NCBI GenBank assembly: GCA_016218915.1
Contig: JACRCQ010000051.1
Location: 222,895 to 286,894, forward strand
Origin: Deltaproteobacteria bacterium
GTDB lineage: Bacteria > Myxococcota_A > Polyangia > Polyangiales > Polyangiaceae
Direction: 5' to 3'
Length of the DNA stretch: 64,000 nt
Part shown: positions 54,850-63,985 of the stretch, one piece after another
Layout of the letters: each line of letters begins with the position of its first letter
Position numbering within the stretch: the stretch's first letter is position 1
Position numbers and translations under genes: made by a program
Notes under the pieces: generated by a model
The model's database searches: none
Told to the model about the DNA's origin: nothing
The model's input: only the letters and a program-made list of their open reading frames with translations

Positions 54850-55317
54850 ATGTCCACGCCCGTGCAAACCGTGTACGCAGTCGACCCCGCGACGCGCAAG
54901 GTCCGCGCGTTGATGCAGGTGGACCCGGACGGCTGGCTCGATGCGGAGATCGAGCCGATGCTCGCCAATATCGTCCGTGCGTCCAACGCGGCCGAGGTCA
55001 GGCTCGCGCTGGCCATCAGCATCGATTCGTCGTTCGTGCTGCGCAGCGATCCGGCGACCCAGCAATTCGAGATCGACGAGATCGAGACCTCGGAGCTTCT
55101 GTCCCCTCACCCGCTGCATCCGGATCCGACGCGCTTGATCGATGCGGTGCTGCGATGGTGCACGGAGCTCGATGCGGCGGACCCGGACTTCATGCGGATG
55201 GCACAGCTGCCCAAGCGCGCCCCGGAGGTCGTGTCGCTGATGCGCGGCGCCCGGATCGAGACCCGCGAAGGCGCAGCGCGGACCAAGGCGACGATCGACT
55301 CGACGCGTCCTGGCTGA
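54850..55317 (+). CDS. Hypothetical protein
   Basis: The 155-residue product (MSTPVQTVYAVDPATRKVRA) has no signal peptide and no membrane helix. It has a mixed fold (LALAISIDSSFVLRSD, IDEIETSELLS, then helices). No family was recognised and no motif suggests a catalytic role. It is divergent from rpoZ and convergent with the membrane gene at 55333, 15 bp apart. Confidence 0.7.
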   Translation: MSTPVQTVYAVDPATRKVRALMQVDPDGWLDAEIEPMLANIVRASNAAEVRLALAISIDSSFVLRSDPATQQFEIDEIETSELLSPHPLHPDPTRLIDAVLRWCTELDAADPDFMRMAQLPKRAPEVVSLMRGARIETREGAARTKATIDSTRPG

Positions 55318-55332
55318 TCAGGGCCTGAAGCT

Positions 55333-56445
55333 TCAGTCGTGCGCGGGGGGAGCGGAGCGCATGTAGACGCGGATCATCCACACCAGCGCTGCGATGCCGG
55401 CGACCGTGGACACGCCGAACAGCACGATCGGCGATACCTGCGGCTGGTGCGTCCATGCATCGGCCGGGATGAGGCTCTCGATGTGGAACAGCCTCAATTG
55501 CTCGCGTCCCCAGGCCATGCCGACCAGGGTCAGCGAGAAGAGCACGGTGGAGATCCAGGCAAGGGGACGCGGGGAAGAGGCGCTGCTTGCGACCAGCGCC
55601 AGCAAGCTGCCCAGGACCGCGCAGAACGCAGCCACGCCCCACGCGATCGCAGCAGGGTGCTGCAGCGACAGGAGCAGGACGCGGAATCCCTCGGGCAGCG
55701 CGAACAGGTAGTGCGCGCCGGCCAGGATCTGGGCGGTGCCGAACAGGCCAGCGAGCACGAGGCCCACACGGGCCACGGACATCGCGCGCTCATCTGCGCA
55801 CGCGGCCCTGCGCAAGCTCATGTGCGCGAGCAGCATGGAGCCCATCACGCCGGTTCCGACCAGGGCGTGCGCCCATCGAGGCCAGAGCGTGGGGAGCGAG
55901 TAGGCGCTCATGGTGCCCGCCTGCACGTCGCGCCACTCGGATGGATGCACGGACAGCAAGTGATTGGTCACGAGCGTCAGCGCGATCGCGCCGAATGCGA
56001 GTGCGACCAGTGCGGCGACCAGGATTCGCTGGCCCGGCTTCATGCCTCGGGTCTTGAAGCGCGAAGCCATGTAGTACGAGCCGTAGAATCCCACCAGCAG
56101 CAGCAGGAGAAGGGCGAGCCAGCGGAAGCCCATCAGCACGTTGGAGGTGTAGAAGAAGCTTCCGTACAGGACCTGGACGAAGAGCAGCGGGGCGACGCCG
56201 CTGGTGATGGCGAACGAGATCACCACGGGAAGGGGACGGGCCAGGATGCGGGCAGCGATCGCCGCGCGTCCAAGGCTGTTGCCGCGCCCGATCAGGCCGG
56301 TGAGGGTGACAAGCAAAGCGCCGCCCAGGGCTGCACCCAGGAACGCGAAGTGGATCGCGAACGTGGCGATCAGCAGCACCTGAAGCAGCTCAGCCGGAGC
56401 GGGGATGCCGAGGGGATCGGCGGCCGGGATGAACGACGGGTTCAT
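55333..56445 (-). CDS. CydA-like polytopic membrane protein, second member of the pair
   Basis: ATG 56445 overlaps the upstream stop by 4 nt (ATGA) and gives 370 residues with about nine membrane helices. Helix 1 (LLIATFAIHFAFLGAALGGALL) resembles helix 1 of the upstream gene, including a membrane His (His32), and the next helices align in order (FAITSGVAPLLFV). This suggests a diverged paralogue of a cytochrome bd subunit I-like protein. The paired Glu residues present in the upstream gene are not seen here. No heme c motif. A redox role as partner of the upstream protein is inferred. Confidence 0.72.
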   Translation of the reverse strand: MNPSFIPAADPLGIPAPAELLQVLLIATFAIHFAFLGAALGGALLVTLTGLIGRGNSLGRAAIAARILARPLPVVISFAITSGVAPLLFVQVLYGSFFYTSNVLMGFRWLALLLLLLVGFYGSYYMASRFKTRGMKPGQRILVAALVALAFGAIALTLVTNHLLSVHPSEWRDVQAGTMSAYSLPTLWPRWAHALVGTGVMGSMLLAHMSLRRAACADERAMSVARVGLVLAGLFGTAQILAGAHYLFALPEGFRVLLLSLQHPAAIAWGVAAFCAVLGSLLALVASSASSPRPLAWISTVLFSLTLVGMAWGREQLRLFHIESLIPADAWTHQPQVSPIVLFGVSTVAGIAALVWMIRVYMRSAPPAHD

Positions 56446-57797
56446 GGCTGCCTCCTTCTCTGCGGCGGCTCCTTTTGCGGGGGACTCTCCGGGCGTGGGG
56501 GCACGTTCTCCACGCCGTCGAGCATGTCGAGATAGACGCCCAGGTCGCGTCGCTCCGCGTCGCTGCCCACGAACGGCGGCATGAAGTACTTCATCTCGTC
56601 GAGCCGGCTGAGCGACATGTCGATCAGCGGGCGGCTCCATCCCTTGACCAACGGCCGCATCGCGTTGAAGCCGTCCATCGTGTGGCACTGGGCGCACTCG
56701 GCATCGAACACCCAGCGGCCGCGATCCTGCGGTGTGGCGGTGCGCGGGTCAGCTCCCTGCGGAACGACCCAGCGAGCTTTGGCCAGAATCCCGGTGCGGT
56801 TGAGCTCCGGTACGTCGGTCTTGAGGATCGAGTTCGAGTACATGTAGCCCGAGATCACGAAGGGTTTGCGGATTCCCTCGCGCACGAACTCCAGGGATCC
56901 GGTCGCGATGGCCGAGACCGCGAGCATGGTCAGCGCGGTGGGCAGGTTGACGTCGTGGGAGCGACGGACCACGCCGAACCAGGCGTAGAGGCCGAGGATC
57001 GTGGAAGCGATCAGCCCGAACACGAAGAACATGGTCATGGGAACCGCGCCGCCGAAGACCAGGTCGCGCGACTTCGCCGGGACCATGACGAAGTACCAGA
57101 GCGAAAGCGGCAGCATCAGAACCATGCTCATGAGCCACAGGCCCGCGTAGCGGACGATCCGCCCCCGCTCGTCGCGATCGAGCTTCTTGTCGACCGAGGC
57201 GATGATGACGGCGAAGATGGCGGCAAGGCTCACGCAGGACACGGTGCGGATGAGCAGCGACGGCAGCATGGTGGGATTGAAGAATCCGAGCCAGAAGTCG
57301 TGCTCGCTGAGCCAAGCGCCAGGCGTGAGCATGAAGGTGAGGATGCCGTTGATGACGAACAGGCTCAGCCAGGCGCTGGCTGCGTAGATCCAGCCGACGA
57401 TCTCGTGGGTGCGCGGATCGAGGCGATCCCAGCCGTAGTAGTAGACGTAGCCGGCAGCGATCTCGACGATGAAGAAGACCCACTCGGTGGCCCATCCCCA
57501 CATGAACTGGTGGATCAGCGTGGAAATCGCGCTGGGTGACACGATCGCGGTGGTCAGCCAGATGCCCACGCCGCTCACCGCGCCTGCCACGAACGAAAGG
57601 AGGATGAGGAAGCGCGTGTGCGTTCGCAGGAACTCCCGCAGAGCCGTGTCTCCGCGACGCCGTGCGACCGTCTCGGATACTGCGTTGAACAGGCCGGTGC
57701 CCACTGCGAAGTGGGCGATCATGATGTGGAAGATGGCCACTGCGGCGATTAGCAGGCCGCCCCCGGCACGGGGTACGAAGAAGTGTGGGAACTGCAT
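56442..57797 (-). CDS. Cytochrome bd subunit I-like protein fused to a c-type heme domain
   Basis: ATG 57797 gives 451 residues. About nine membrane helices resemble CydA, including an early His in IFHIMIAHFAVG, two Glu (about 105 and 112) in WATEWVFFIVEI, and YYYGWDRLDPRTHE. The Q-loop typical of quinol-oxidising CydA (GRQPW) is not seen. Near residue 367 a c-type heme site CAQCH appears (CxxCH), followed by a C-terminal cytochrome c-like tail with candidate Met ligands. A membrane redox protein that passes electrons to or from a c heme is inferred. It is coupled to the downstream CydA-like gene. Confidence 0.82.
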   Translation of the reverse strand: MQFPHFFVPRAGGGLLIAAVAIFHIMIAHFAVGTGLFNAVSETVARRRGDTALREFLRTHTRFLILLSFVAGAVSGVGIWLTTAIVSPSAISTLIHQFMWGWATEWVFFIVEIAAGYVYYYGWDRLDPRTHEIVGWIYAASAWLSLFVINGILTFMLTPGAWLSEHDFWLGFFNPTMLPSLLIRTVSCVSLAAIFAVIIASVDKKLDRDERGRIVRYAGLWLMSMVLMLPLSLWYFVMVPAKSRDLVFGGAVPMTMFFVFGLIASTILGLYAWFGVVRRSHDVNLPTALTMLAVSAIATGSLEFVREGIRKPFVISGYMYSNSILKTDVPELNRTGILAKARWVVPQGADPRTATPQDRGRWVFDAECAQCHTMDGFNAMRPLVKGWSRPLIDMSLSRLDEMKYFMPPFVGSDAERRDLGVYLDMLDGVENVPPRPESPPQKEPPQRRRQP

Positions 57798-58180
57798 CGT
57801 GTCGCCTCGCGCAGCCAGCCGAGTCCAGCCTCGAACCGTCGAAGCCGCACTGGCCCTGCTCGCTCGCCCTTGTTCCACGGCAACGACCGCAGTTCAACCC
57901 CCCAGCTGTGTGCAGCCCGGCAACCGGAGGTCGCCTGCGGCAACCGCGCCGTCCCGAGCCTTTCTGCAGCGCAGTTCGGCAGGAGGGACAATGCGGGACG
58001 AGCGCGCCGAAGTTTCTCGATCCCCGAGATTGCCGTATGTGGACGCATCGAGCGCGCGACGTCGAGCATCGGACCTTTGGGTGCCCTGCCCCTTCAACGA
58101 CTCGCTGGCCGTGGACTTGGGATTGCCGTTCGCTTCGAGAGGACACATGTTGCCTGCGCACGGGGAATGCTGAACAACTC
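57798..58180. other. Divergent promoter region between the CydA-like gene and the ligase gene
   Basis: This 383-bp region separates two divergent genes and should hold both promoters. The ligase frame is open upstream to 57785, but its translation there is irregular and lacks family similarity, so the region is treated as non-coding. No clear -35/-10 pair, repeat or RNA gene was found. Confidence 0.45.
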
Positions 58181-59584
58181 ATGCTGGATCAAGCACCGCA
58201 CATGGTTCAACCACCCGACAAGCGAGCTGCTGGCGCGGACAACGAGCGCGCGTTGACGTACGAAGAGTTGTTCGAGCCGTTCCGCAAGTCGTTCAAGCCT
58301 GCCGCGAAGTGGGCCATCGGCGTCGAGAGCGAGCGCTTCGGTGTGAGAGAGATCAACGGCGAGCCTCTGCGCTACGCAGGCGCTGGCGGCGTGACCGAAG
58401 TGCTCGACATCCTCGAGAACCGGTTCGGCTGGTCACCGGAGAGCGAAGTGCCGGGTGGACCGGTGATCCTGCTGAACCGCGGGCGAAGCCAGATCACGCT
58501 CGAGCCTGGCGGACAGGTCGAGCTGTCAGGGGCGCCGCATCCGGACATCCACCACGTTCACGAGGAGACCCGGCTGCACCTGAGCGAGCTCGGCCGCCTG
58601 TCCGAATGCATGGGGATTCAGTGGATGAGCATCGGCTTTCATCCACTCGCGCACCAGGAGGAGCTCGACTGGGTTCCCAAGCTCCGCTACGGCGTGATGC
58701 GCGAGTATCTCGCCACGCGGGGCAAGCACGCCCACGACATGATGAGACGCACCGGGACGGTGCAGGTCAACTTCGACTACTCCGACGAGCAGGATGCGCT
58801 GCGCAAGCTGCGCGTCTCGCTGCGATTGTCCCCCGTCGTCGCTGCCATGTTCGCCAACTCGCCCTTTGTCGAAGGGCACGTGTTCGGCGGCCGAAGCCTC
58901 CGTCAGCTCGTCTGGCACCACGTGGACCCGGACCGACAGGGTCTGCTGCCAAAGATGTGGGATCCGCGCACCACGATCCGCGACTACATCGAATGGGCGC
59001 TCGACGTACCGATGTTCCTCGTGAAGCGACCGGGCCAGATCGTGCGCAACACCGGGCAGACCTTTCGCAGCTACTTGAGCGACGGGTTCCAGGGAACGCG
59101 GGCCACGATGTCGGATTGGACCACGCACCTCAACACGCTCTTCCCCGAGGTCAGGCTGAAGAACACGCTGGAGATGCGGGGAGCCGATGCGCAGCCCTTC
59201 GAAGTGATGTGCGCACTGCCTGCGCTGTGGACCGGCATCGTCTACGACGACCTGGCCCTCGAGCAGGCTGAGCGGCTCACCGCGGACTGGTCATTCGAGC
59301 GAATGGAGCGGGTGCGAGGCGACGCGATCATGCAGGGGCTCAGCACGCCGTTCCTGGGCAAGACGCTGGCGCACGCTGCGGAGCAGGTGATGACCGTTGC
59401 GCGGGACGGGCTGGTGCGGCGCGCGCGGCGGAGCGAGTCGACGGGCGAGGACGAGACGAAGTACCTTGACGAGATCGCGCCGCTCTTGGCGCACGGGCAG
59501 ACCCCGGCAGACCGGCTGGTCGCAGGGCTCGAAGACCGGATCGGGAGCCTGCGCGACGAGATCCTGCGACGAGTCGGGCCTTGA
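58181..59584 (+). CDS. gshA: Glutamate-cysteine ligase (plant/alphaproteobacterial type)
   Basis: ATG 58181 gives 467 residues; ATG 58202 is an alternative. IGVESERFGV, ITLEPGGQVELSGAP, MMRRTGTVQVNFDYSDE and TMSDWTTHLNTLFPEVRLK are family motifs, and the length fits the plant-type ligase. It joins glutamate and cysteine with ATP, the first step of glutathione synthesis. No gshB follows in the window. Confidence 0.93.
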   Translation: MLDQAPHMVQPPDKRAAGADNERALTYEELFEPFRKSFKPAAKWAIGVESERFGVREINGEPLRYAGAGGVTEVLDILENRFGWSPESEVPGGPVILLNRGRSQITLEPGGQVELSGAPHPDIHHVHEETRLHLSELGRLSECMGIQWMSIGFHPLAHQEELDWVPKLRYGVMREYLATRGKHAHDMMRRTGTVQVNFDYSDEQDALRKLRVSLRLSPVVAAMFANSPFVEGHVFGGRSLRQLVWHHVDPDRQGLLPKMWDPRTTIRDYIEWALDVPMFLVKRPGQIVRNTGQTFRSYLSDGFQGTRATMSDWTTHLNTLFPEVRLKNTLEMRGADAQPFEVMCALPALWTGIVYDDLALEQAERLTADWSFERMERVRGDAIMQGLSTPFLGKTLAHAAEQVMTVARDGLVRRARRSESTGEDETKYLDEIAPLLAHGQTPADRLVAGLEDRIGSLRDEILRRVGP

Positions 59585-59681
59585 GCCGGTAGCCACCCGG
59601 TGCATCGCGGCGCCGAGACGTGCCCTGGCACGTCTTCGACCCACGCTGAGCCCGGTTGAGCCAACTGGTCGGCACATATGT

Positions 59682-59720
59682 TGCCTGCCTCCCCTCCAAA
59701 CAAACGGAGGAGGGCAGGCA
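59682..59720 (+). promoter_or_regulatory. Hairpin overlapping the Shine-Dalgarno and start of the MopE/SUMF1 gene
   Basis: TGCCTG (59682-59687) pairs with CAGGCA (59715-59720), and CCTCC (59693-59697) pairs with GGAGG (59706-59710) around an 8-nt loop. The GGAGG is the ribosome-binding site and the last paired base is the A of the ATG. The structure would hide the start, suggesting translational control. By-eye folding only. Confidence 0.4.
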
Positions 59721-60733
59721 TGCGCCACTTAGTGCCAATCTGTGTCGGATCGTTCATCCTTGCCGGACTGGGGGTCCTTGGAGTGCTGGCACTGCGCCCT
59801 CCACCGGTTGCCCAGGCCGGTAGCGCTCCGCCAGCCAACCCTGCCACCTGCCAGGACCGAGATGGTGACGGCTTCGGGCTGGGATGCGCGCGCGGCCCTG
59901 ACTGCAACGACCTCGACTCCACGATTCACCCGGGACAGGTCGAGACCTGCAACTTCCGCGACGACGACTGCAATGCGCTGGTCGACGACAATGCAGGGTG
60001 TTCCGAGCCTTCCATCGATCCAGCGCCGGTCAAGGTCGACGCTGGTTCCTTCTTGATGGGGAGCCCGGCCACAGTGGGTGCTGATGACGAGCACCCGCTG
60101 CACGCGGTCCAGCTCAAGGCTTTCAAGATCGATCGTCAGGAGGTGACCAACCGAAGGTACCAGCAATGCGTGCAAGCAGGCGCTTGCAGGCAGCCAGCGC
60201 TGCTCTCTTCGAATCTACGCCCTGACTACTACGAGAACCCGCGCTTCCTCGACTATCCCGTGGTGTTCGTCAACTGGCAGCAGGCGGACCAGTTCTGTCG
60301 GAATGCCGGAGGACGTCTGCCTTCGGAGGCCGAGTGGGAGAAGACTGCGCGCGGACCAGATTCCTCGGTGCGGACTTTCCCATGGGGCGACGAAGCTGCG
60401 GACTGCCGCCGCGCGAACATGGGAGGGCCTGGCAGCTGCGCGGGCGACACGGATCGGGTGGGGCGCCGATTGCTGGGCGCAAGCCCGTATGGCGCCCTGG
60501 ACATGGCAGGCAACGTCTGGGAGTGGGTAGCGGACTGGTACGACGCGGACTGGTACCAGAAGAGTCCGTCGGATGATCCGAGCGGACCAGCGACCGGCAC
60601 GCTCAAGGTGATGCGAGGCGGGTGCTGGCTGAGCGGCAGCAGCACGCTTCGCGTGTCGTGTCGCAAAGCGGAGCTCCCTTCCACCTGGGGCTACAACATC
60701 GGATTCCGTTGCGCGTACCCGGAGGGGAGGTGA
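59720..60733 (+). CDS. Exported MopE-motif and SUMF1-domain protein
   Basis: ATG 59720 follows GGAGGAGGG and gives 337 residues. An N-terminal hydrophobic segment (signal or anchor) is followed by a MopE-type putative metal-binding motif (DRDGDGFGLGC, DCNDLDSTIHPGQ, CNFRDDDCNALVDD). The remainder is a SUMF1/formylglycine-generating-enzyme fold (EVTNRRYQQCVQ, GRLPSEAEWEKTARG, GNVWEWVADW). The catalytic Cys pair of true FGE appears absent at the C-terminal active site (WLSGSSTLRVSCR), so a C-type-lectin-like surface role is more likely than sulfatase activation. The next gene is 3 bp downstream. Confidence 0.85.
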   Translation: MRHLVPICVGSFILAGLGVLGVLALRPPPVAQAGSAPPANPATCQDRDGDGFGLGCARGPDCNDLDSTIHPGQVETCNFRDDDCNALVDDNAGCSEPSIDPAPVKVDAGSFLMGSPATVGADDEHPLHAVQLKAFKIDRQEVTNRRYQQCVQAGACRQPALLSSNLRPDYYENPRFLDYPVVFVNWQQADQFCRNAGGRLPSEAEWEKTARGPDSSVRTFPWGDEAADCRRANMGGPGSCAGDTDRVGRRLLGASPYGALDMAGNVWEWVADWYDADWYQKSPSDDPSGPATGTLKVMRGGCWLSGSSTLRVSCRKAELPSTWGYNIGFRCAYPEGR

Positions 60734-60736
60734 GCC

Positions 60737-61927
60737 ATGCGTAGATGGATGACAGCACTCGCATTCGCTGGCGCAGCTTGCCTGTGGGCTCCGGCGGCAC
60801 TGCCGTGCGGCGGTGGCTGGGGCATGGGACTTACGATCAACACCGATCAGAAGATCTTCGTGGCCCACAAGAACGGCGTGGAGACCTACTTCTTCTCGCC
60901 GCACTTCTGCGGACAATCTGCGTCCTTCGGGATGATCCTGCCGGTGCCGGCAACGCTCTCGTCCAACCCGCATCTCGGCGAGCCCACGCTCGTCGCCGAG
61001 CTCGAAGACGTCACCAGGCCGACGATCGAAAAGAGGACGGATTGCATCAACAAGGGGTCTGGCGGCGGCTCCCAATCGATGGACGCCGGCTACAACGGCG
61101 CAGACGGCGGAGTCGAGGTGATCGACAAAGGCAAGGTCGGCATCTTCGACTGGACGCTGCTTCAGGCAACCGAGACCAAGGCATTCACCGACTGGCTCGA
61201 CGCGAACAAGTATCCGTACGATCCAGCAGCGGTCCCGCAGTTCCAGCACTACGTCGACTCGGGCTGGTACTTCGTGGCGTTCAAGATCACGGCCGACACG
61301 CAAGACCCACCGGCTGGAAAGAGGATTTGCGGGGACCTGGGCCCGATCATGCTTTCGTTTGCATCGCAGAAGCTCGTGATCCCGGCGCGCATTGCGGCAG
61401 CCAGCGATCCGACCAACTACCAGTCGTTCGCTTGGCGGCTGTTCGTGATCGCAGACGCGCAGCAGACGGTGAACACGCAGGATGTCTACCCAACGCTCCG
61501 CTATTCGGGTGCGGTGTCCCCTGCTGACGTTGCGAACCACGCCGCGATTGGGAAGCTGACCCAGGGAGCCAACCCCGTGGTGGCAGAAGGTGACCGGCTC
61601 ACAGAGCTGGACGTGATCTTCTATCCTGGGCAGCTCACCAAGGACATAGAGCTGAGCGTCGAGCCCAATCCGCAGGACCTGCGTCGGGTCGAGTATGATG
61701 TCACCTACATCCTATGCCAGGACGGCGGCGTCGGTGGGACAGGCGCTAGCAGCGGCGCCGGCGGGACAGGCGCTAGCAGCGGCGACGCGGGGCAGCCGCA
61801 ACCTCCACCAGAAGAGGCCATGGGCGGAGGTGGCTGCGCGACGGGACGCAGCAATGCGCGAGGTGGTGCACTGGCACTTCTGCTGGCCCTTGGCGCATTC
61901 TTTTCCAGAAAGCGGAAGATTCGTTAG
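60737..61927 (+). CDS. DUF2330 exported protein with MYXO-CTERM sorting tail
   Basis: ATG 60737 has GGAGGGGAGG 6 nt upstream, and the gene is probably cotranscribed with the one before it. The 396-residue product has a signal peptide, then CGGGWG, and DUF2330-like sequence (ETYFFSPHFCGQSASFGMIL). It ends in a Cys, a hydrophobic segment and a basic end (CATG, then ALALLLALGAFFSRKRKIR), the MYXO-CTERM pattern that tags proteins for surface sorting. The ASSGAGGTG repeat before it is a linker. Function of the core domain is unknown. Confidence 0.88.
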   Translation: MRRWMTALAFAGAACLWAPAALPCGGGWGMGLTINTDQKIFVAHKNGVETYFFSPHFCGQSASFGMILPVPATLSSNPHLGEPTLVAELEDVTRPTIEKRTDCINKGSGGGSQSMDAGYNGADGGVEVIDKGKVGIFDWTLLQATETKAFTDWLDANKYPYDPAAVPQFQHYVDSGWYFVAFKITADTQDPPAGKRICGDLGPIMLSFASQKLVIPARIAAASDPTNYQSFAWRLFVIADAQQTVNTQDVYPTLRYSGAVSPADVANHAAIGKLTQGANPVVAEGDRLTELDVIFYPGQLTKDIELSVEPNPQDLRRVEYDVTYILCQDGGVGGTGASSGAGGTGASSGDAGQPQPPPEEAMGGGGCATGRSNARGGALALLLALGAFFSRKRKIR

Positions 61928-62016
61928 CCAGCACCGCACTGCGGGTGGTTGAAAGGATCTCGTTCGAGCGGATCCGCGTGTGCGCGAGCGACCGATTCGC
62001 TAGGATCCACTCATCC

Positions 62017-63723
62017 ATGAGCATTCATCCTTTGCGCAGCGCCGCGCACGCCGCAGTCGTCTCGCTCCTCGCTGTCGTTGTCTCTCCGTCGATCGCGCAG
62101 GCAGGCGATCCGGTTCAAGCTCTTCAGGAGTCGCAGATTCGGCCTGGAGCGCTCCCGGCGTGGGAAACCGCGGCCGAGCGCGCTGCGTCGATTCCGCGGT
62201 CAGCGCCTCACCCGTGGAACCTGCCGATTGTGCCGGGACCTCCGCCGACCGGGTACACGGTGCCTGCGGAGTTCGAAAAGATGTCTGCGTTCATGGTGAC
62301 TGAAGGCGACTGGGACAACAGCGAAGTGGGCATGATGCTCGCGATGCTCAAGGGGGGCACGGTGGCGCAAGGTGCGGGCGCGATCGTGTTGACCAGCCAA
62401 TCTGAGGCCAACTACGAGGCGTATCTCTCCGGCGAAGGGCTCGACATGAGCCGCATCCACGTGGTCAGGCCGCCGGACGGATTGAACGCGAAGTGGGCGC
62501 GCGACTTCGGGCCGATCAGCCTCTACGAAGCGGGCAAGCCGGGGAATCTGGCGTTTGGAGACCTGCACTACTACGACACTCGAGCCAAGGACGACGCGGT
62601 GACCGCGTTCCTTGCGGGGCAAGCTGGCATCAACCGCTACGGGCTGGAGGGTGCGGATCACAATCCGCCGGACGACGTGAAGCTCTACATGGAGGGGGGG
62701 AACTTCCAGACCGACGGCAAGGGGACGTGCATCCTGTCCAACGACATCCCGTCGGACAACGCGAAGAAGGGCAATACGCAGGCGGACACGATTGCCAAGG
62801 TCGAGCCGATCCTGGCGACGTATCTGGGGTGCAAGAAGGTCATCTGGCTGACCCCGGTGCCGCACAACAGCACGGGGCACGTGGACATGTACTCCAAGCT
62901 GCTGACGCCGACGGACATGCTGGTCATCGAGACGCCGCACGTCACGAACCAGGACTTGGAGGTCGACGCGCTCATCCAGCAGAACCTGGACACGCTGCAG
63001 GCCTCGACCAACGGCAACGGCGACCCGTTCGTGGTGCACCGTGTGGTCATCCCCTCGCTGGGCAACGGCTGGGTCTACAAGACCTATACGAACTCGGTGA
63101 TCGTCAACAAGGTCGTCCTGGTTCCGACCTACGGCAACTCGCGCGATCAAGCTGCGCTCGACGTCTACAAGTCGGTTCTCGGGTCGTCGTACACGGTGAC
63201 CGGGATTGATTCCTCGCAGATCGTGGCCCAAGGCGGAGCCGTGCACTGCACGACCATGCAGATCGCGTCCGCCTGCGGAGATGGCAAGCTGCAGAAGGTG
63301 CTGTTCGAGGAATGCGACGGGCAGAACCTGGACGGCAAGACGTGCGCGTCGATCGGGATGACCTCAGGCGATCTGAAGTGCGATCCGGACACGTGCCGGC
63401 TCGACACGTCAGGTTGCGCGGGCGGGCAGGATGCAGGTCCGGACGCGCAGCCGGAAGCATCCACCGACGGCGCAGTGGACGCGACGCCGGACGCTACGCC
63501 GGACGCTTTGCCCGTGGAGAGCGGCGGCCAGGACGCAGGCGCGGATCAGGCGATCGGGCAGGATGCAGCGGCTGAGGCAGGCGAGCCCGTTGTTCCACAA
63601 CCCGAAGCGAGCGACGACGGTTCGTGCGGATGTCGCATGCGGCCGGAGAAGGATCGCAGCGGCTGGTGGCTCTTGGCTGCGGGAGTGGGCGCAGCGCTGC
63701 TGGCGCGACGTCGAAGAAGCTAG
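62017..63723 (+). CDS. Exported agmatine-deiminase/peptidyl-arginine-deiminase-like protein, MYXO-CTERM tail
   Basis: ATG 62017 gives 568 residues: signal peptide, a deiminase (PAD) fold to about 425, a Cys-rich module (CGDGKLQKVLFEECDG and later Cys), an Asp/Ala/Pro-rich linker and a MYXO-CTERM tail (CGCRM, then a hydrophobic helix and RRRRS). The PAD active-site residues appear intact: WARD (Asp163), GHVD (His288, Asp290) and Cys411 in GGAVHC. The family converts guanidino groups to ureido groups with release of ammonia. The substrate could be agmatine or peptide arginine; a surface-exposed location is inferred. Confidence 0.87.
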   Translation: MSIHPLRSAAHAAVVSLLAVVVSPSIAQAGDPVQALQESQIRPGALPAWETAAERAASIPRSAPHPWNLPIVPGPPPTGYTVPAEFEKMSAFMVTEGDWDNSEVGMMLAMLKGGTVAQGAGAIVLTSQSEANYEAYLSGEGLDMSRIHVVRPPDGLNAKWARDFGPISLYEAGKPGNLAFGDLHYYDTRAKDDAVTAFLAGQAGINRYGLEGADHNPPDDVKLYMEGGNFQTDGKGTCILSNDIPSDNAKKGNTQADTIAKVEPILATYLGCKKVIWLTPVPHNSTGHVDMYSKLLTPTDMLVIETPHVTNQDLEVDALIQQNLDTLQASTNGNGDPFVVHRVVIPSLGNGWVYKTYTNSVIVNKVVLVPTYGNSRDQAALDVYKSVLGSSYTVTGIDSSQIVAQGGAVHCTTMQIASACGDGKLQKVLFEECDGQNLDGKTCASIGMTSGDLKCDPDTCRLDTSGCAGGQDAGPDAQPEASTDGAVDATPDATPDALPVESGGQDAGADQAIGQDAAAEAGEPVVPQPEASDDGSCGCRMRPEKDRSGWWLLAAGVGAALLARRRRS

Positions 63724-63928
63724 CGAAGCGGGGTGGAATCTGCGATCACCGCCCGCTCCCCTGCGAGGGCGTCTCAATACTCTGTTGACGAACTTTTTTG
63801 ATCACCTCCCCCGCCTCGCTTCGCTCGGCACCCCCTGCGCACGCCCGCCGATTCATCGTTGCAAACCCGGGGAGTCCAAGCGGTCGGGCGGCGGAGGGGG
63901 TAGGGAAATCGAAGCGGTTCCCGCTCTG

Positions 63929-63985
63929 GCCCCCTCTGGCTGCCGCATTGGATCATCCTTGGGATGCGGCAGATCCGGAGGGGGC
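63929..63985. repeat. Long imperfect stem-loop near the right edge
   Basis: CTGCCGCAT (63940-63948) pairs with ATGCGGCAG (63964-63972); the outer arm 63929-63939 pairs with 63975-63985 after a 2-nt bulge, with one G-T pair. The stem is about 20 bp with a 15-nt loop. No T-run follows on either strand, so it is not a simple intrinsic terminator. The rest of 63724-64000 contains no gene that I can support. Confidence 0.5.
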
